A DNA stretch of 49,064 nucleotides from Spirochaetales bacterium (GCA_016928955.1 JAFGJV010000043.1:1-49064), one strand, 5' to 3'. Positions 23,811 to 32,541 are shown, counted from the stretch's first letter. The notes: generated from the letters alone by a model not told the origin. Translations and numbers: made by a program.

Positions 23811-25798
23811 ATTCCGCCCACGACCACCACCACACCGATTGCGCCCCAGGCGGCTCCGGCGCCTGCCCGGACGACGGCTGCCACGCCTGCGCGGTGAACG
23901 CCAGGCCGCTGCCGCGCTCGGGCACCCGCCTCATGTCGGCAGAACGGGCCAGGGAGCTTGCCCGCATCCTGGCGGCCCTGGCGCTCGGCGCCGCCGGCAT
24001 ACTTCTGTGGGAAACCAAGGCGCTCGGCGCCGTTGTGGCGGGATCCGTGCTGGCCGCGGCCTACCTCTTGGCCGGCACGCCGGTGTTGCTTGGCGCGGCC
24101 CGCAATATCGCCCGCGGCCGCGTGTTCGACGAGCTGTTCCTGATGGCCGTGGCGTCGCTCGGGGCCTTTGCCATCGGAGCCATGGAGGAAGCGGTAGGCG
24201 TCATGGTGTTCTACACGCTGGGCGAATTCCTCCAGGAAGGCGCCGCGGAGAAGAGCCGCCGTTCCATCAGCGCCGTGCTGGAACTCAGGCCGGACAAGGC
24301 CCGCGTTCTGAGGGACGGCTTGTGGACGGACGCCACCCCGGACGACGTTGAGCCCGGCGACTTTGTGCTGGTACGGCCCGGCGAGCGCGTTCCCGTGGAC
24401 GGCGTGGTCACGGAGGGGTCCGGTTCCTTTGACACTTCCGCCCTGACCGGGGAGAGCATGCCCCGTTCCGTGGCCCCCGGCGGCCAGGCGCTGGCCGGTT
24501 TCATAAGCATTGACGCAGCTCTGACCATACGCGCCGAGCGAGCGGCGTCCGCGTCGCAGGCGTCGCGCGTCATAGAGCTGGTGGAGCGTGCGGCAAAAGC
24601 CAAGGCCAGGACCGAGCTCTTCATCAGCCGCTTTGCCAAATGGTACACGCCGGCCGTGGTGTTCGCGTCTTTGGCGCTGGCCCTGCTCCCGCCGCTTTTG
24701 GTACCCGGACAGCGCCTGTCCGTTTGGGCCTATAGGGCCCTGGTGATGCTGGTCATATCCTGCCCCTGTGCCTTTGTGATCAGCGTGCCACTGGGCTACC
24801 TGGGCGGGCTTGGCGGGGCCGCCAGGCGCGGCATCCTGATCAAAGGAGCCAACGTCCTGGACGCTTTGGCCGACGCTCGCACCGTGGTGTTCGACAAAAC
24901 GGGCACGCTCACGGACGGAAGCTTCAGGGTGACCGAACTCCTGCCCGAGCCCGGCGTCGATCCGGACGAGCTCTTGCGCCACGCCGCGGCCGCCGGAACC
25001 CATTCCAACCATCCCCTGGCGCGGGCAGTGCGCGACGCCTGGCAGGTTACCGGTCGGCCCCACCCCGGCTGTGACGCGGGAAGCTACTCCGAATTGCCGG
25101 GCCACGGCACGGCGGCGACCCTGGATGGCCGGGAGGTGCTTGCCGGTTCCGACGGCATACTCCACCTGCGCTCGGTGCCGCATGATTGCCGTCCGTCGTC
25201 CGAAAGCGTCATCCACGTGGCCGCGGGCGGCCGCTACCTTGGCCGCATAGAGGCGGGAGACACGCTCAAGGCCGACGCCCCAGACTCAGTGGACAGACTC
25301 CGGGCCCTGGGCATACGCCGGGTGGCCATGCTTACGGGCGACGCTCCAGCGCCGGCCCAACGCGCCGCGGCGGCGGCGGGCGTATCCGAACTCCACCATG
25401 GCCTTTTGCCGAAAGGCAAGCTCGAGCGCCTGGAAGCCATCCTGGCCGACGAGCGCGGCAGAGGCACGGTCATCTTTGTGGGCGACGGCATCAACGACGC
25501 GCCGGCCCTGGCTCGCGCCGACGCGGGCATAGCCATGGGCGCGTCAGGCGCGGACGCCGCGGTGGAAAGCGCAGACGTGGTGCTGATGGGGCATGAACCG
25601 AGCCTGGTGGCGGAAGCCGTGAGCCGAGCCAGGCGCACCAGGCGCATCGTCACCCAGAACATACTCCTGGCGCTCGGCGTCAAGCTGGTGTTCCTGGGTT
25701 TTGGCGCCTTTGGCCTGGCCGCCATGTGGGAAGCCGTGATAGCCGACGTGGGCGTGGCCCTGGCGGCCGTGCTCAACTCTACCCGCGCGCTGAAATGA
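23807..25798 (+). CDS. P1B-type soft-metal ATPase (Cd/Zn/Pb exporter)
   Basis: A 663-residue heavy-metal pump. The first 35 residues are His/Cys-rich (HDHHH, GACPDDGCHAC), replacing a full HMA domain. Then come TGES (actuator), the CPC membrane metal site in ISCPCAFVISVPLGYLGG, DKTGTLTDG (phosphorylated Asp), SNHPLARAV (the HP loop of metal pumps) and VGDGINDAPALARAD. CPC with the later K-x(n)-D pattern fits the ZntA/CadA group. It exports divalent soft metals at the cost of ATP. It is co-translated with the ArsR-type sensor through an ATGA overlap. A hairpin at 25804-25822 follows at once. Confidence 0.93.
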   Translation: MNSAHDHHHTDCAPGGSGACPDDGCHACAVNARPLPRSGTRLMSAERARELARILAALALGAAGILLWETKALGAVVAGSVLAAAYLLAGTPVLLGAARNIARGRVFDELFLMAVASLGAFAIGAMEEAVGVMVFYTLGEFLQEGAAEKSRRSISAVLELRPDKARVLRDGLWTDATPDDVEPGDFVLVRPGERVPVDGVVTEGSGSFDTSALTGESMPRSVAPGGQALAGFISIDAALTIRAERAASASQASRVIELVERAAKAKARTELFISRFAKWYTPAVVFASLALALLPPLLVPGQRLSVWAYRALVMLVISCPCAFVISVPLGYLGGLGGAARRGILIKGANVLDALADARTVVFDKTGTLTDGSFRVTELLPEPGVDPDELLRHAAAAGTHSNHPLARAVRDAWQVTGRPHPGCDAGSYSELPGHGTAATLDGREVLAGSDGILHLRSVPHDCRPSSESVIHVAAGGRYLGRIEAGDTLKADAPDSVDRLRALGIRRVAMLTGDAPAPAQRAAAAAGVSELHHGLLPKGKLERLEAILADERGRGTVIFVGDGINDAPALARADAGIAMGASGADAAVESADVVLMGHEPSLVAEAVSRARRTRRIVTQNILLALGVKLVFLGFGAFGLAAMWEAVIADVGVALAAVLNSTRALK

Positions 25799-25803
25799 AG
25801 GCT

Positions 25804-25822
25804 GGGAGCCCGCAAGGCTCCC
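25804..25822. terminator. bidirectional hairpin between convergent genes
   Basis: GGGAGCC (25804-25810) and GGCTCCC (25816-25822) form a perfect 7-bp stem with a 5-nt loop. It lies in the 29-nt gap between the metal ATPase and the chemotaxis receptor. There is no long T-tract on either side. Confidence 0.5.
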
Positions 25823-25827
25823 CGCCA

Positions 25828-28008
25828 TCACACCTTGAAACGCTTGGTGCCCGCGTCCACCTTGATGATCAGTTCCGAATTGTGCTCGCCCACAGACGCC
25901 ACCTTGCCGGTAACGGTCAGGATGTTGTCCGATTCGGTGGCTATGTCCTTCATGCTGGCTTTCAGGTCCTCGGTGATGGCCAGAAGATTGCGCATCTCGG
26001 CGCCCATGGCGCCCGCGCCCGAGGTCATCTCCGCAGACGCACCGCGCACCTCGTCGGTGATGTTGCGTATGGTAGCCAGGGCGTCCAGCACCAGGCGCGA
26101 ACCGGCGTCCTGCTCGGACACCGCCGACTTGACCTCGGCCTCCAGATCGCTCACCCGCTTTACAAGCTCAAGGATTTCGGAGAAGGCCTTTTCCGCCTCG
26201 CCAGCCGACAGCACCACGCGGTCTATGCCGGCGCGTATGGTCCCTATGTTTCCAGCGATTTCCTTGGACCGGCCGGCCGACACCTCCGCCAGCTTGCGTA
26301 TCTCGTCGGCCACCACCGCAAAGCCGGCGCCAGCATCGCCCGCGTGGGCTGCCTCTATGGCCGCGTTCATGGCCAGCAGGTTGGTCTGCGCGGCTATGGA
26401 CTGGATGACCTTGTTCGCGTCTATCAGCACCTGGGACCGGCCGGATATGTCGCGCACCAGCTCGCCAACGCCGGCCAGCTTGGTCTTGCCGGAGTCGCCG
26501 GACTCTACCAGCTTGTCCATGTAGCCCGCGAAGTTGTCCATGTTGCGCGATATGGACGCCATGTTGCCGACCATTTCCTCTATGGAAGCGGACGACTCAG
26601 ACACGCCGTCGCGCTGGCGTTCGATCATGCGGTCGAGCGACTCTATGTTACGCGTGATCTGCTCAACCGTGGAGGATACCTCCTCCACGCTGGCCGCCTG
26701 GTTGACCGCCCTCTGGACCATAGCCTCTATGGCCCCGTCTATGCGGCTCACCGCGTCCGTGGCTCCGGCGGTGGCCGCGTCCAGTTCCTCCGAGCCGTTC
26801 TTGAGCTCGGCCACCGCGTCCTTGATGGACGATATGATGCCGGACAACTTTTCCGCAAAGCGGTCAAACGAACGCGAGAACTCGCCGATCTCGTCCTTGG
26901 CCTTGATATTGAGGCGCCTGGTGAGGTCGCCCTCGCCCTCGGCTATGTCACGCAGGAGCTCGTCCGCCAGGCGGGCCGGCCTGGCCACGGCTCCCGCCAC
27001 CAGCCAGGTGACCACGCCCTGCCCCAGGATGACCGCCGCAAACGCGCCGAACAGCATGAGCATGAGAAGAGGAACACCCGAACTCTTGCGTATGTCCTCC
27101 AGCGGCGTCTCGGTCATGAGCGACCATGGGTAACGCGTGGTGGCCACCCTGACCGGCACGTAATTGCGCAGGTACACGGCGCCATCCGCGTCTTCGTACT
27201 CGTAGGACGCCGCCTCGCCCTTGCGTATGGCCTGGGAATCGCCCGGCCGCGACGTGGACACGCTCATTACGGACTTGCCCACCAGGCTCAGGTCGGGGTT
27301 TGTCAGGAACACGTAGTCGTTGTCCAAAAGCGCCGCCCGGCCGCCCAGGTCGCGGGCTATCTGCAGGGCCAGGTCCTTAAAATCCTGGGCGTCCAGCTCC
27401 ACGCCTATGACGCCCACGGACTTGCCCCCGGATATGATGGGAGCGGCCACCGAGAACAATTGTCGACCGCCCTCACCCTGGCCGCCCCTGCTGTACGGGC
27501 CCACGATGGCCTCAGACAAACTGGTATACGGGGACACAAAGCGTTTCTCGGCGCGGACATCGTCCGTGAGCGAACGCTCGTCCAGGTCGTCGCCGGAGCG
27601 GCGTATCTCAAAACCGAACGCCCCGCTTTCAGTCCCGTATTTGCGGCCCGCGTAGACCGCGTCGTACGCGTCAACCGTGTCGTTTCCCCAGAGCGTCCAT
27701 ATGGAAAGAAAATCTGCGTTGCGTTCTATGACGGGCAACATGATGCCCGCAAGGTCAGCCCTGCGGGTCCGTTCGTCCAGGGCCGAGTAACCCTCAATGA
27801 TGGTAGCCAGGGTGCGAACCGTGGCAAAGGGGCTTTCCAGCCTGGCTTCCATCCTGTACGCGTAGCGCTCGACGGTGGCGCCCACCTGGCGCTTGGCCCC
27901 GTCCAAAGCGGCGCTGACCGTGGTGACCACGGCCACAGCGGCCGCGGCGCTGAACAACAGCACGGATACGGCTATTACCGGTACAAGAATCTTGCTGCGT
28001 ATCCTCAC
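25828..28008 (-). CDS. methyl-accepting chemotaxis protein
   Basis: A 726-residue receptor. Membrane segment 1 spans about residues 8-30 and segment 2 about 310-335 (LLMLMLFGAFAAVILGQGVVTWL). Between them lies a roughly 280-residue periplasmic dCache-like sensor, with YSRGGQGEGGRQLFSVAAPI and VGVIGVELDAQDF typical of it. A HAMP domain follows, then the signalling coiled coil with hairpin tip IQSIAAQTNLLAMNAAIEAA and GFAVVADEIRKLAE near residues 536-575. It senses a small ligand and controls CheA. I start it at GTG 28008 because GGGAGG lies 6 nt upstream; the frame extends to 28065 but that part has no good site. A sigma28-like -10 box lies upstream. It stands alone, with no che genes nearby. 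Confidence 0.93.
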   Translation of the reverse strand: MRIRSKILVPVIAVSVLLFSAAAAVAVVTTVSAALDGAKRQVGATVERYAYRMEARLESPFATVRTLATIIEGYSALDERTRRADLAGIMLPVIERNADFLSIWTLWGNDTVDAYDAVYAGRKYGTESGAFGFEIRRSGDDLDERSLTDDVRAEKRFVSPYTSLSEAIVGPYSRGGQGEGGRQLFSVAAPIISGGKSVGVIGVELDAQDFKDLALQIARDLGGRAALLDNDYVFLTNPDLSLVGKSVMSVSTSRPGDSQAIRKGEAASYEYEDADGAVYLRNYVPVRVATTRYPWSLMTETPLEDIRKSSGVPLLMLMLFGAFAAVILGQGVVTWLVAGAVARPARLADELLRDIAEGEGDLTRRLNIKAKDEIGEFSRSFDRFAEKLSGIISSIKDAVAELKNGSEELDAATAGATDAVSRIDGAIEAMVQRAVNQAASVEEVSSTVEQITRNIESLDRMIERQRDGVSESSASIEEMVGNMASISRNMDNFAGYMDKLVESGDSGKTKLAGVGELVRDISGRSQVLIDANKVIQSIAAQTNLLAMNAAIEAAHAGDAGAGFAVVADEIRKLAEVSAGRSKEIAGNIGTIRAGIDRVVLSAGEAEKAFSEILELVKRVSDLEAEVKSAVSEQDAGSRLVLDALATIRNITDEVRGASAEMTSGAGAMGAEMRNLLAITEDLKASMKDIATESDNILTVTGKVASVGEHNSELIIKVDAGTKRFKV

Positions 28009-28117
28009 CTGGGGCCTCCCGTGTGTGTGGCCCCGCGCCGCCGAATCGCGGGACCGGATGCTCACGTTTGTTTATGCCATGCCGTTACCGGGAATGCTGG
28101 TCAGCACCTCGCTTTCA

Positions 28118-28125
28118 TTATCGGC
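28118..28125 (-). promoter_or_regulatory. sigma28 (FliA)-like -10 element of the chemotaxis receptor
   Basis: GCCGATAA on the minus strand is the exact consensus -10 of flagellar sigma28 promoters. No TAAA-like -35 stands at the expected 15 nt; the nearest AAAA lies 20 nt upstream. Chemotaxis receptor genes are commonly in the sigma28 regulon, which raises its credibility. The leader would be about 105 nt. Confidence 0.4.
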
Positions 28126-28230
28126 ACAGTCCAGTATAGCCCAGCTTTTGGCAAAAATATAGATGCTATCGATAGTAGCGACCCGGACAATGCGCCTGAG
28201 ATGATCCACGCTCCGGTTCCAGCCCGGCGG

Positions 28231-28261
28231 AAAAAAAGCCCATCCCGCGGTCGGGATGGGC
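28231..28261 (-). terminator. intrinsic terminator of the lipoprotein gene
   Basis: Read on the minus strand, GCCCATCCCG and CGGGATGGGC form a perfect 10-bp stem with a 4-nt loop, followed by seven T residues. It is the most canonical Rho-independent terminator in the window. Confidence 0.9.
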
Positions 28262-28268
28262 CATGGCA

Positions 28269-28300
28269 GCGGGAAGCCCTGATTCCAGGATGCTTCCCGC
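28269..28300 (-). terminator. second hairpin preceding the terminator
   Basis: GCGGGAAGC (28269-28277) pairs perfectly with GCTTCCCGC (28292-28300) across a 14-nt loop, 12 nt after the lipoprotein stop and 7 nt before the terminator stem. It may protect the mRNA 3' end. Confidence 0.55.
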
Positions 28301-28311
28301 CATGCGCGCTA

Positions 28312-30354
28312 TCAGTACGGGTTGCTGTGCGGGACCGTGACCGTGAACGTCCTTGTGGCCACGTTTCCGGCCGCATCGGTGGCCGTGACCGAAATGGTGT
28401 ACACGCGGTCGTTGCCGCGGCCGTCACGCTCGGCCCGGACCCAGACGTCGCCGTTCTCCTCTACCAGCCAGTCGAACAGGGTGTGCCCGTCGCCCACGCC
28501 CACGTTGTCGTGCGGGTTCTGGTTGTGGGTCACCCGGATCACGAGCTCCGCGTTGGGGTCCACGGCGTCGGAGGCGCTGACCGAGGCGATGCGTTCCATC
28601 CGGTGGTTCGGCGGCCAGAGCAGGGTGGCATACTGGTCAACCACGATGGTAGGCGCCGTGGTATCGCGCACCGTGACCGTCATGGACGAGCTGGACTGGT
28701 TGCCCGCGTCGTCGCGGGCGTGGAACGTGACCGTGGTCACTCCGGCCGGGAACACCGCGGGAGCGTCTGACCACAGCTCAACATCCAGGTCAACGGCGTC
28801 TGTGGCCGACGCGTGGAGGGCCACGACCGAGCCTTCCGGGCCCTGCTGCTCAACCACCATGTCGGCGGGTATGGTCAGTGCGGGGGGCGTGGTGTCTACC
28901 ACGGTGACCGTGGTGGTGGCGACGCTTACGTTGCCGGCGTCATCCGTGGCGGTGAATGTCACGATGGTGACGCCCGCGGGGAACACGGCCGGCGCGTCTG
29001 ATACTATTTCCACGTCCGGATCGGCGGCGTCCGTGGCACTGGCGGTCAGTACCAGCGGCGTGCCGGCCGGACCGACCTGCTCCACGGTCTGCGGAGCGGG
29101 CACGGTCAACACAGGCGGCGTGGTGTCCACCACGGTGACCAACACGCTGTCCTCTGCCCAGATGCCGGTAGCTACTTCATACACCCTGAGCGTCAGCTCG
29201 GTGACACCAGCGGGGAACAGGGCCTCAAATTCCATGGTATCGGCGCTGCCGCCGTTCCAGGTCCACAGGTAACCGAGGGCGTCACCCTCCGCATCGGACG
29301 ACGCGGCCGCCGACAGCGCGGCCACGGCGCCCTGAGGGCTGGTCTGCTCCACCACCTGGTCGTTACCGGCCACGGCGACGGGGGGATAATTGATTTCAGC
29401 GACCGGTGCCCAGTACACGGTGGCTGAAGGACCTGCAAAATGGTGCTGATCCATCGGGGTCACTTGAACGCACCATTTTTCGCCCAATTCAAGGCTGGAT
29501 GCCGGTATGCTCGACCCGGTGTGGTTTGGCTTTCCTGCAAACTCATCGTCGATATAGTAGCCCTGCCCAACGTCTACATACCAGCGATATGAATACGACA
29601 CCGTATCTCCCTCGTTCGGGTCAGGCGGGTTGGGACCGCTTACGGTGACCTCCAGGGGTCTATCAATGGATGCTTCTCCATTGTTGGATGCCAGAAGCTC
29701 AGGCTGAAATGGCGGCAGGTTCCCTGGGACATACAGATAGGTGACGGTCAGAACGGATTGTTGGACCGTGGTAAGCCACCCTTCACGCTCCATATCGATA
29801 TCCAGCCAAACATTGACAATACCGTCGTCAAGAATGGACGTGATGGGCACATCGAAGGTCGTCCTCGACACCTGTTCGTTTCGTCCTTGCAAGAATCCAG
29901 GATTCAGCTGGGCGCCATCAACAGAAACACCGTCAAATTCGCCAACATAATTAGACGTTGGAGATGAATCCACGTCCCAAGCCTCTATCATAAGGCTAGC
30001 GGAAATGATATTCATGCCTGGCTCGGCGTACATATCAAACCGGTGCCGCCAGCCAAAATCCTTGTTTCCAGGGGTATAGTGATTGAATCCACCACCGTTA
30101 AGAGGGGGCACATAAAAATCCGGTCCGCTGCTACCCGTGACCACCTGCGTGAAAGTTATCTCCCCATTTACACCCCGAACCGATTCGGCTGGAAGGAGCA
30201 AGCTGTCTTCCGCGCTAATGGACCTGGACACGTAACGATCGTATGCGGCAGGGTCATCAACCATTTTCTCGCCAGCCACAGGCGATTCGCACGCGGCTAT
30301 GACCAGGGCCAGCACAATCGCTACAAACGCTTCCGCGAACAACGTTCTTCTCAT
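28312..30354 (-). CDS. surface lipoprotein with HYR/PKD-like beta domains
   Basis: A 680-residue exported protein. The lipobox ALVIAACES places the lipidated cysteine at C22. Residues 30-210 form an unrecognised domain (GSSGPDFYVPPLNGGGFNHY). Residues 215-320 look like a fibronectin-type or chitinase-insert repeat, and 325-410 like a PKD-type domain (PPVAVAGNDQVVEQ). Two tandem HYR domains (about 412-580) share DAPAVFPAGVT and DDAGN. The end carries the LWPPNHRMERI element often found beside HYR domains. Such proteins bind or display on the cell surface and are not catalytic. GGAG precedes ATG 30354. The 5' half is visibly AT-richer than the 3' half, suggesting a composite origin. Confidence 0.75.
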   Translation of the reverse strand: MRRTLFAEAFVAIVLALVIAACESPVAGEKMVDDPAAYDRYVSRSISAEDSLLLPAESVRGVNGEITFTQVVTGSSGPDFYVPPLNGGGFNHYTPGNKDFGWRHRFDMYAEPGMNIISASLMIEAWDVDSSPTSNYVGEFDGVSVDGAQLNPGFLQGRNEQVSRTTFDVPITSILDDGIVNVWLDIDMEREGWLTTVQQSVLTVTYLYVPGNLPPFQPELLASNNGEASIDRPLEVTVSGPNPPDPNEGDTVSYSYRWYVDVGQGYYIDDEFAGKPNHTGSSIPASSLELGEKWCVQVTPMDQHHFAGPSATVYWAPVAEINYPPVAVAGNDQVVEQTSPQGAVAALSAAASSDAEGDALGYLWTWNGGSADTMEFEALFPAGVTELTLRVYEVATGIWAEDSVLVTVVDTTPPVLTVPAPQTVEQVGPAGTPLVLTASATDAADPDVEIVSDAPAVFPAGVTIVTFTATDDAGNVSVATTTVTVVDTTPPALTIPADMVVEQQGPEGSVVALHASATDAVDLDVELWSDAPAVFPAGVTTVTFHARDDAGNQSSSSMTVTVRDTTAPTIVVDQYATLLWPPNHRMERIASVSASDAVDPNAELVIRVTHNQNPHDNVGVGDGHTLFDWLVEENGDVWVRAERDGRGNDRVYTISVTATDAAGNVATRTFTVTVPHSNPY

Positions 30355-30379
30355 ACGTCACTCCAAACGATTTGAATTA

Positions 30380-30396
30380 TCGCCGCCAGGCGGCGA
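30380..30396. repeat. short GC hairpin before the lipoprotein start
   Basis: TCGCCG and CGGCGA flank a 5-nt loop in the 120-nt AT-rich gap between the two lipoprotein genes. It lies about 25 nt upstream of the GTTTGGAG ribosome binding site of the downstream lipoprotein. It could be a weak terminator for the upstream gene or a leader structure. Confidence 0.35.
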
Positions 30397-30474
30397 ACAG
30401 CGTCCATCAGGAAGGGCCGGCAAACCATTAAGAAAGATCCCGATTCATAGCACTAAACGGTTTTGCCAACAAAG

Positions 30475-31149
30475 CTACCTGCTTATGGTTATGGTGTATA
30501 TCTTTGAGTTGTCCGTGGTCACCCTTACCAAGAACGTGTTTGAGCCAGAGATCAGTGTGACCACACGAGAAGGCATTGAAGCCAACACCCAGCCACCGGA
30601 GTTGAAATTGGTATATACATCGGCGCTGGTATCCACTGCGGTAAAATAGATCTTGATCTCATCCACCGTTGAGCTCGCGGTATATGACGTGGTGTCGGCA
30701 TCAAAAGTTGGAGTCGTCGGAATAACGGCATACGGTGACGAATTGTCTTCAATGTCAAGCCGTTGCAATTCCAAGATAGTAGCAAACGCGGCGCTCACCG
30801 TGTATGTCTTTGTCGAACCGTCCTCAGCCTTAACCGTAAGCGTTACCGGTGAACCTAGATCAACTGTCGATATGCCGTTTTGTAGCTGGGTAGTCCCATC
30901 CCATAGAGTAGCTTGGGCACTGAGGGTAAATTCCATGGTGACGCTGGCTACGTCAGAGGCTCCCCATGTTGAAGGAAAGGTAATCTCTATATCAGTACCA
31001 GTTATTGTGCCGCTGTATGGCACCCCGCTCACCCTTCCGACCATCGTGAGAATATCATTGTCTGACGACGGTTGAATCGTAGGATTGCTACACGCAGCCA
31101 GTACCGCGACGGCCAGCACGGCCACAGTGAGGTAGCTAGGTTTTTTCAC
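30475..31149 (-). CDS. lipoprotein with cadherin-like / DUF5018-like beta domain
   Basis: A 224-residue exported lipoprotein. The start GTG 31149 has GGGAGG 7 nt upstream. KKPSYLTVAVLAVAVLAACSNP is the signal with lipidated C19. The rest is beta-rich and polar. The repeats VTLTVKAEDGSTKTYTVSAA and TFLVRVTTDNSKIYTITISR are the closing strands of cadherin-like beta-sandwich or DUF5018 modules common in surface proteins of spirochaetes and Bacteroidetes. No catalytic motif is seen. Base composition is low for this region: 25 of 60 bases are G or C in 30721-30780. It lies 120 nt upstream of the larger lipoprotein gene and may be co-transcribed with it. Confidence 0.75.
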   Translation of the reverse strand: MKKPSYLTVAVLAVAVLAACSNPTIQPSSDNDILTMVGRVSGVPYSGTITGTDIEITFPSTWGASDVASVTMEFTLSAQATLWDGTTQLQNGISTVDLGSPVTLTVKAEDGSTKTYTVSAAFATILELQRLDIEDNSSPYAVIPTTPTFDADTTSYTASSTVDEIKIYFTAVDTSADVYTNFNSGGWVLASMPSRVVTLISGSNTFLVRVTTDNSKIYTITISR

Positions 31150-31219
31150 GTTTTTCCTCCCGGCGGGCTGGCCGCCGATTGCGCGATTCGAATTAATCAT
31201 CGTTTAGTAAGCAGATAAA

Positions 31220-31243
31220 TCTGGACGCGAATCTTCGTCCAGA
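31220..31243. promoter_or_regulatory. 8-bp inverted repeat in the lipoprotein upstream region
   Basis: TCTGGACG (31220-31227) and CGTCCAGA (31236-31243) are exact complements across an 8-nt loop. It lies 70 nt before the lipoprotein start, in AT-rich DNA, and could be an operator or a leader hairpin. Confidence 0.35.
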
Positions 31244-31379
31244 CAGCGACACTTTACTCCCGCTTGTCACAAAAAGCAAGAAAAATTAACAAAGTTCCCA
31301 CGGACCGCTACACAGGCTGATCGGCTAGCGCCGGTTCCAGCCCGGCCCGCCGGCCGCTATACTGGGTGGCGGAGGATCC

Positions 31380-32252
31380 ATGGACATACAAAGCCTGTCA
31401 GTCGTGGTGCCCGGCGGCTGTCCCAACGCCTGTGCCTTCTGCGTGTCGCGCATGCACGACAGCCCCTACCCCAACCGCATGGAGGAGCCTGGGGGCGACC
31501 GCGCCCTGTACGAACGGGAATTCCAGGCCAGGATGGCCTTTGCGCGGGACAATGGCTGCAACAACCTGCTGCTGACCGGCCAGGGCGAGCCGGTGGTCAA
31601 CCGCGCCTTTTTGGAGCGCCTGGCATTGTGGAACGCCGGCCTGGCCAAACCCTTCCGGTGGCTGGAACTGCAGACCAGCGGCGTGACCCTGGATCCCGAT
31701 GGCCTGCGCTGGCTCAGGACCACGGTGGGTATATCCACCCTGTCCCTGTCCTTGTCCGACCAATCCGACTCCGCCGCCAACGCGTACATCAACGGCACCC
31801 CGCCTGGCATGGAAGTGGACATAGACGCCTTGTGCCTGGCGGTCAAGAAGCAAGACCTGACCCTCCGGCTGTCGCTCAACATGACGGATCGCTACAACGA
31901 GCGGCCCGTGGCCGAGCTATTCAGGCGGGCGCGCGAGCTGGGCGCCGACCAGGTGACGTTCAGAAAACTCTACGGCTCGGGTACGGGCTGCGCGGAGGAC
32001 CGTTGGGTGGCCGAGCATTCGGTGCGCCCTGGGTTCTGGGACGACGCGGGCGACTATGTGCGGTCCAGGGGCCGGGCCCTGGAAACCCTGCCATTCGGTG
32101 CCACGCGCTGGTCGGTGGACGGCCTGTCAACCGTGCTGGACGACGACTGCATGTCCACCGTGGGCGACAAGCCTGCCATCCGCTACTTGATACTGCGGCC
32201 GGACGCCCGGCTGTACACCAAGTGGGATGACCCTGCCAGCCGCTTGTTCTAA
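31380..32252 (+). CDS. radical SAM protein of unknown function
   Basis: A 290-residue radical-SAM protein with the cluster site C14-C18-C21 (GGCPNACAFC), followed by LLLTGQGEPVVN in the place of the usual GGEP motif and LELQTSGV. It therefore binds a [4Fe-4S] cluster and SAM to make a 5'-deoxyadenosyl radical. No second cluster motif or known partner is apparent, and neighbours give no hint of substrate. The C-terminal LILRPDARLYTKWD stretch is distinctive. ATG 31380 has GGAGG 5 nt upstream, and TATACT at 31358-31363 could be its -10 box. The stop codon is followed at once by a hairpin repeat. Confidence 0.75.
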   Translation: MDIQSLSVVVPGGCPNACAFCVSRMHDSPYPNRMEEPGGDRALYEREFQARMAFARDNGCNNLLLTGQGEPVVNRAFLERLALWNAGLAKPFRWLELQTSGVTLDPDGLRWLRTTVGISTLSLSLSDQSDSAANAYINGTPPGMEVDIDALCLAVKKQDLTLRLSLNMTDRYNERPVAELFRRARELGADQVTFRKLYGSGTGCAEDRWVAEHSVRPGFWDDAGDYVRSRGRALETLPFGATRWSVDGLSTVLDDDCMSTVGDKPAIRYLILRPDARLYTKWDDPASRLF

Positions 32253-32253
32253 A

Positions 32254-32290
32254 GGGAGCCTCGAAAAACTTCAGTTTTTCGAGGGTTACC
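32254..32290. repeat. hairpin repeat, copy 3 (GGGAGCC/GGTAACC variant)
   Basis: Arms GGGAGCCTCGAAAAAC and GTTTTTCGAGGGTTACC with loop TTCA. It starts 1 nt after the radical-SAM stop codon. It forms the first part of a compound element with the palindrome at 32303 and the hairpin at 32323. Confidence 0.9.
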
Positions 32291-32302
32291 TTAGAAAACC
32301 TA

Positions 32303-32322
32303 GCGTTTTCGGCCGAAAACGC
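32303..32322. repeat. perfect 20-bp palindrome GCGTTTTCGGCCGAAAACGC
   Basis: Central part of the compound repeat. The identical 20-mer occurs at 49017-49036, also abutting a GGGAACC-type hairpin. A perfect palindrome of this length conserved without change suggests a protein recognition site or a mobile-element core. Confidence 0.95.
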
Positions 32323-32362
32323 AGGGAACCTCTAATAACCATGGGGTTTTTAGAGGTTCCCT
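32323..32362. repeat. GGGAACC-type hairpin repeat, copy 4
   Basis: AGGGAACCTCTAATAACC and GGTTTTTAGAGGTTCCCT around a short loop. Its reverse complement matches 48977-49016 at 39 of 40 positions. Confidence 0.95.
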
Positions 32363-32409
32363 AAAGGAAGCCCCTTGCCCGTCCGTGCTTACAGACATAT
32401 AAAACGGCT

Positions 32410-32427
32410 AACCACGGAGGCACGGAG
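32410..32427. repeat. diverged copy of the CACAGAG repeat family
   Basis: AACCACGGAGGCACGGAG differs from the AACCACAGAGACACAGAG form at 1105-1123 only by four A-to-G changes. It is a single arm here with no facing partner seen. Confidence 0.55.
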
Positions 32428-32541
32428 CGAGGCCTGAGAAAAATCTTTTTGAGCATTCCCCTACTGCATGAGGAGCTAGAAAAACAACGGCGCTGGGTTG
32501 GTGGCTACCGAGGGCGAGCGCAAGGGATCGAGCGGAAATAC

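Larger units (their letters stand above)
28009..28311. other. gene-free stretch with receptor promoter and lipoprotein terminators
   Basis: About 300 nt without a coding region. It holds the leader and sigma28-like -10 box of the chemotaxis receptor (28118-28125), a possible sigma70 -10 (TATACT on the minus strand, 28138-28133), a small palindrome CTATCGATAG (28166-28175), and two tandem terminator hairpins for the lipoprotein gene (28231-28261 and 28269-28300). Confidence 0.7.

Noticed and set aside
25726-28770. A very long open frame (about 1,000 codons) on the plus strand
   Set aside because: It is antisense to the chemotaxis receptor and lipoprotein genes, whose motifs are unmistakable. 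GC-rich genes give such shadows, and it has no recognisable domain.
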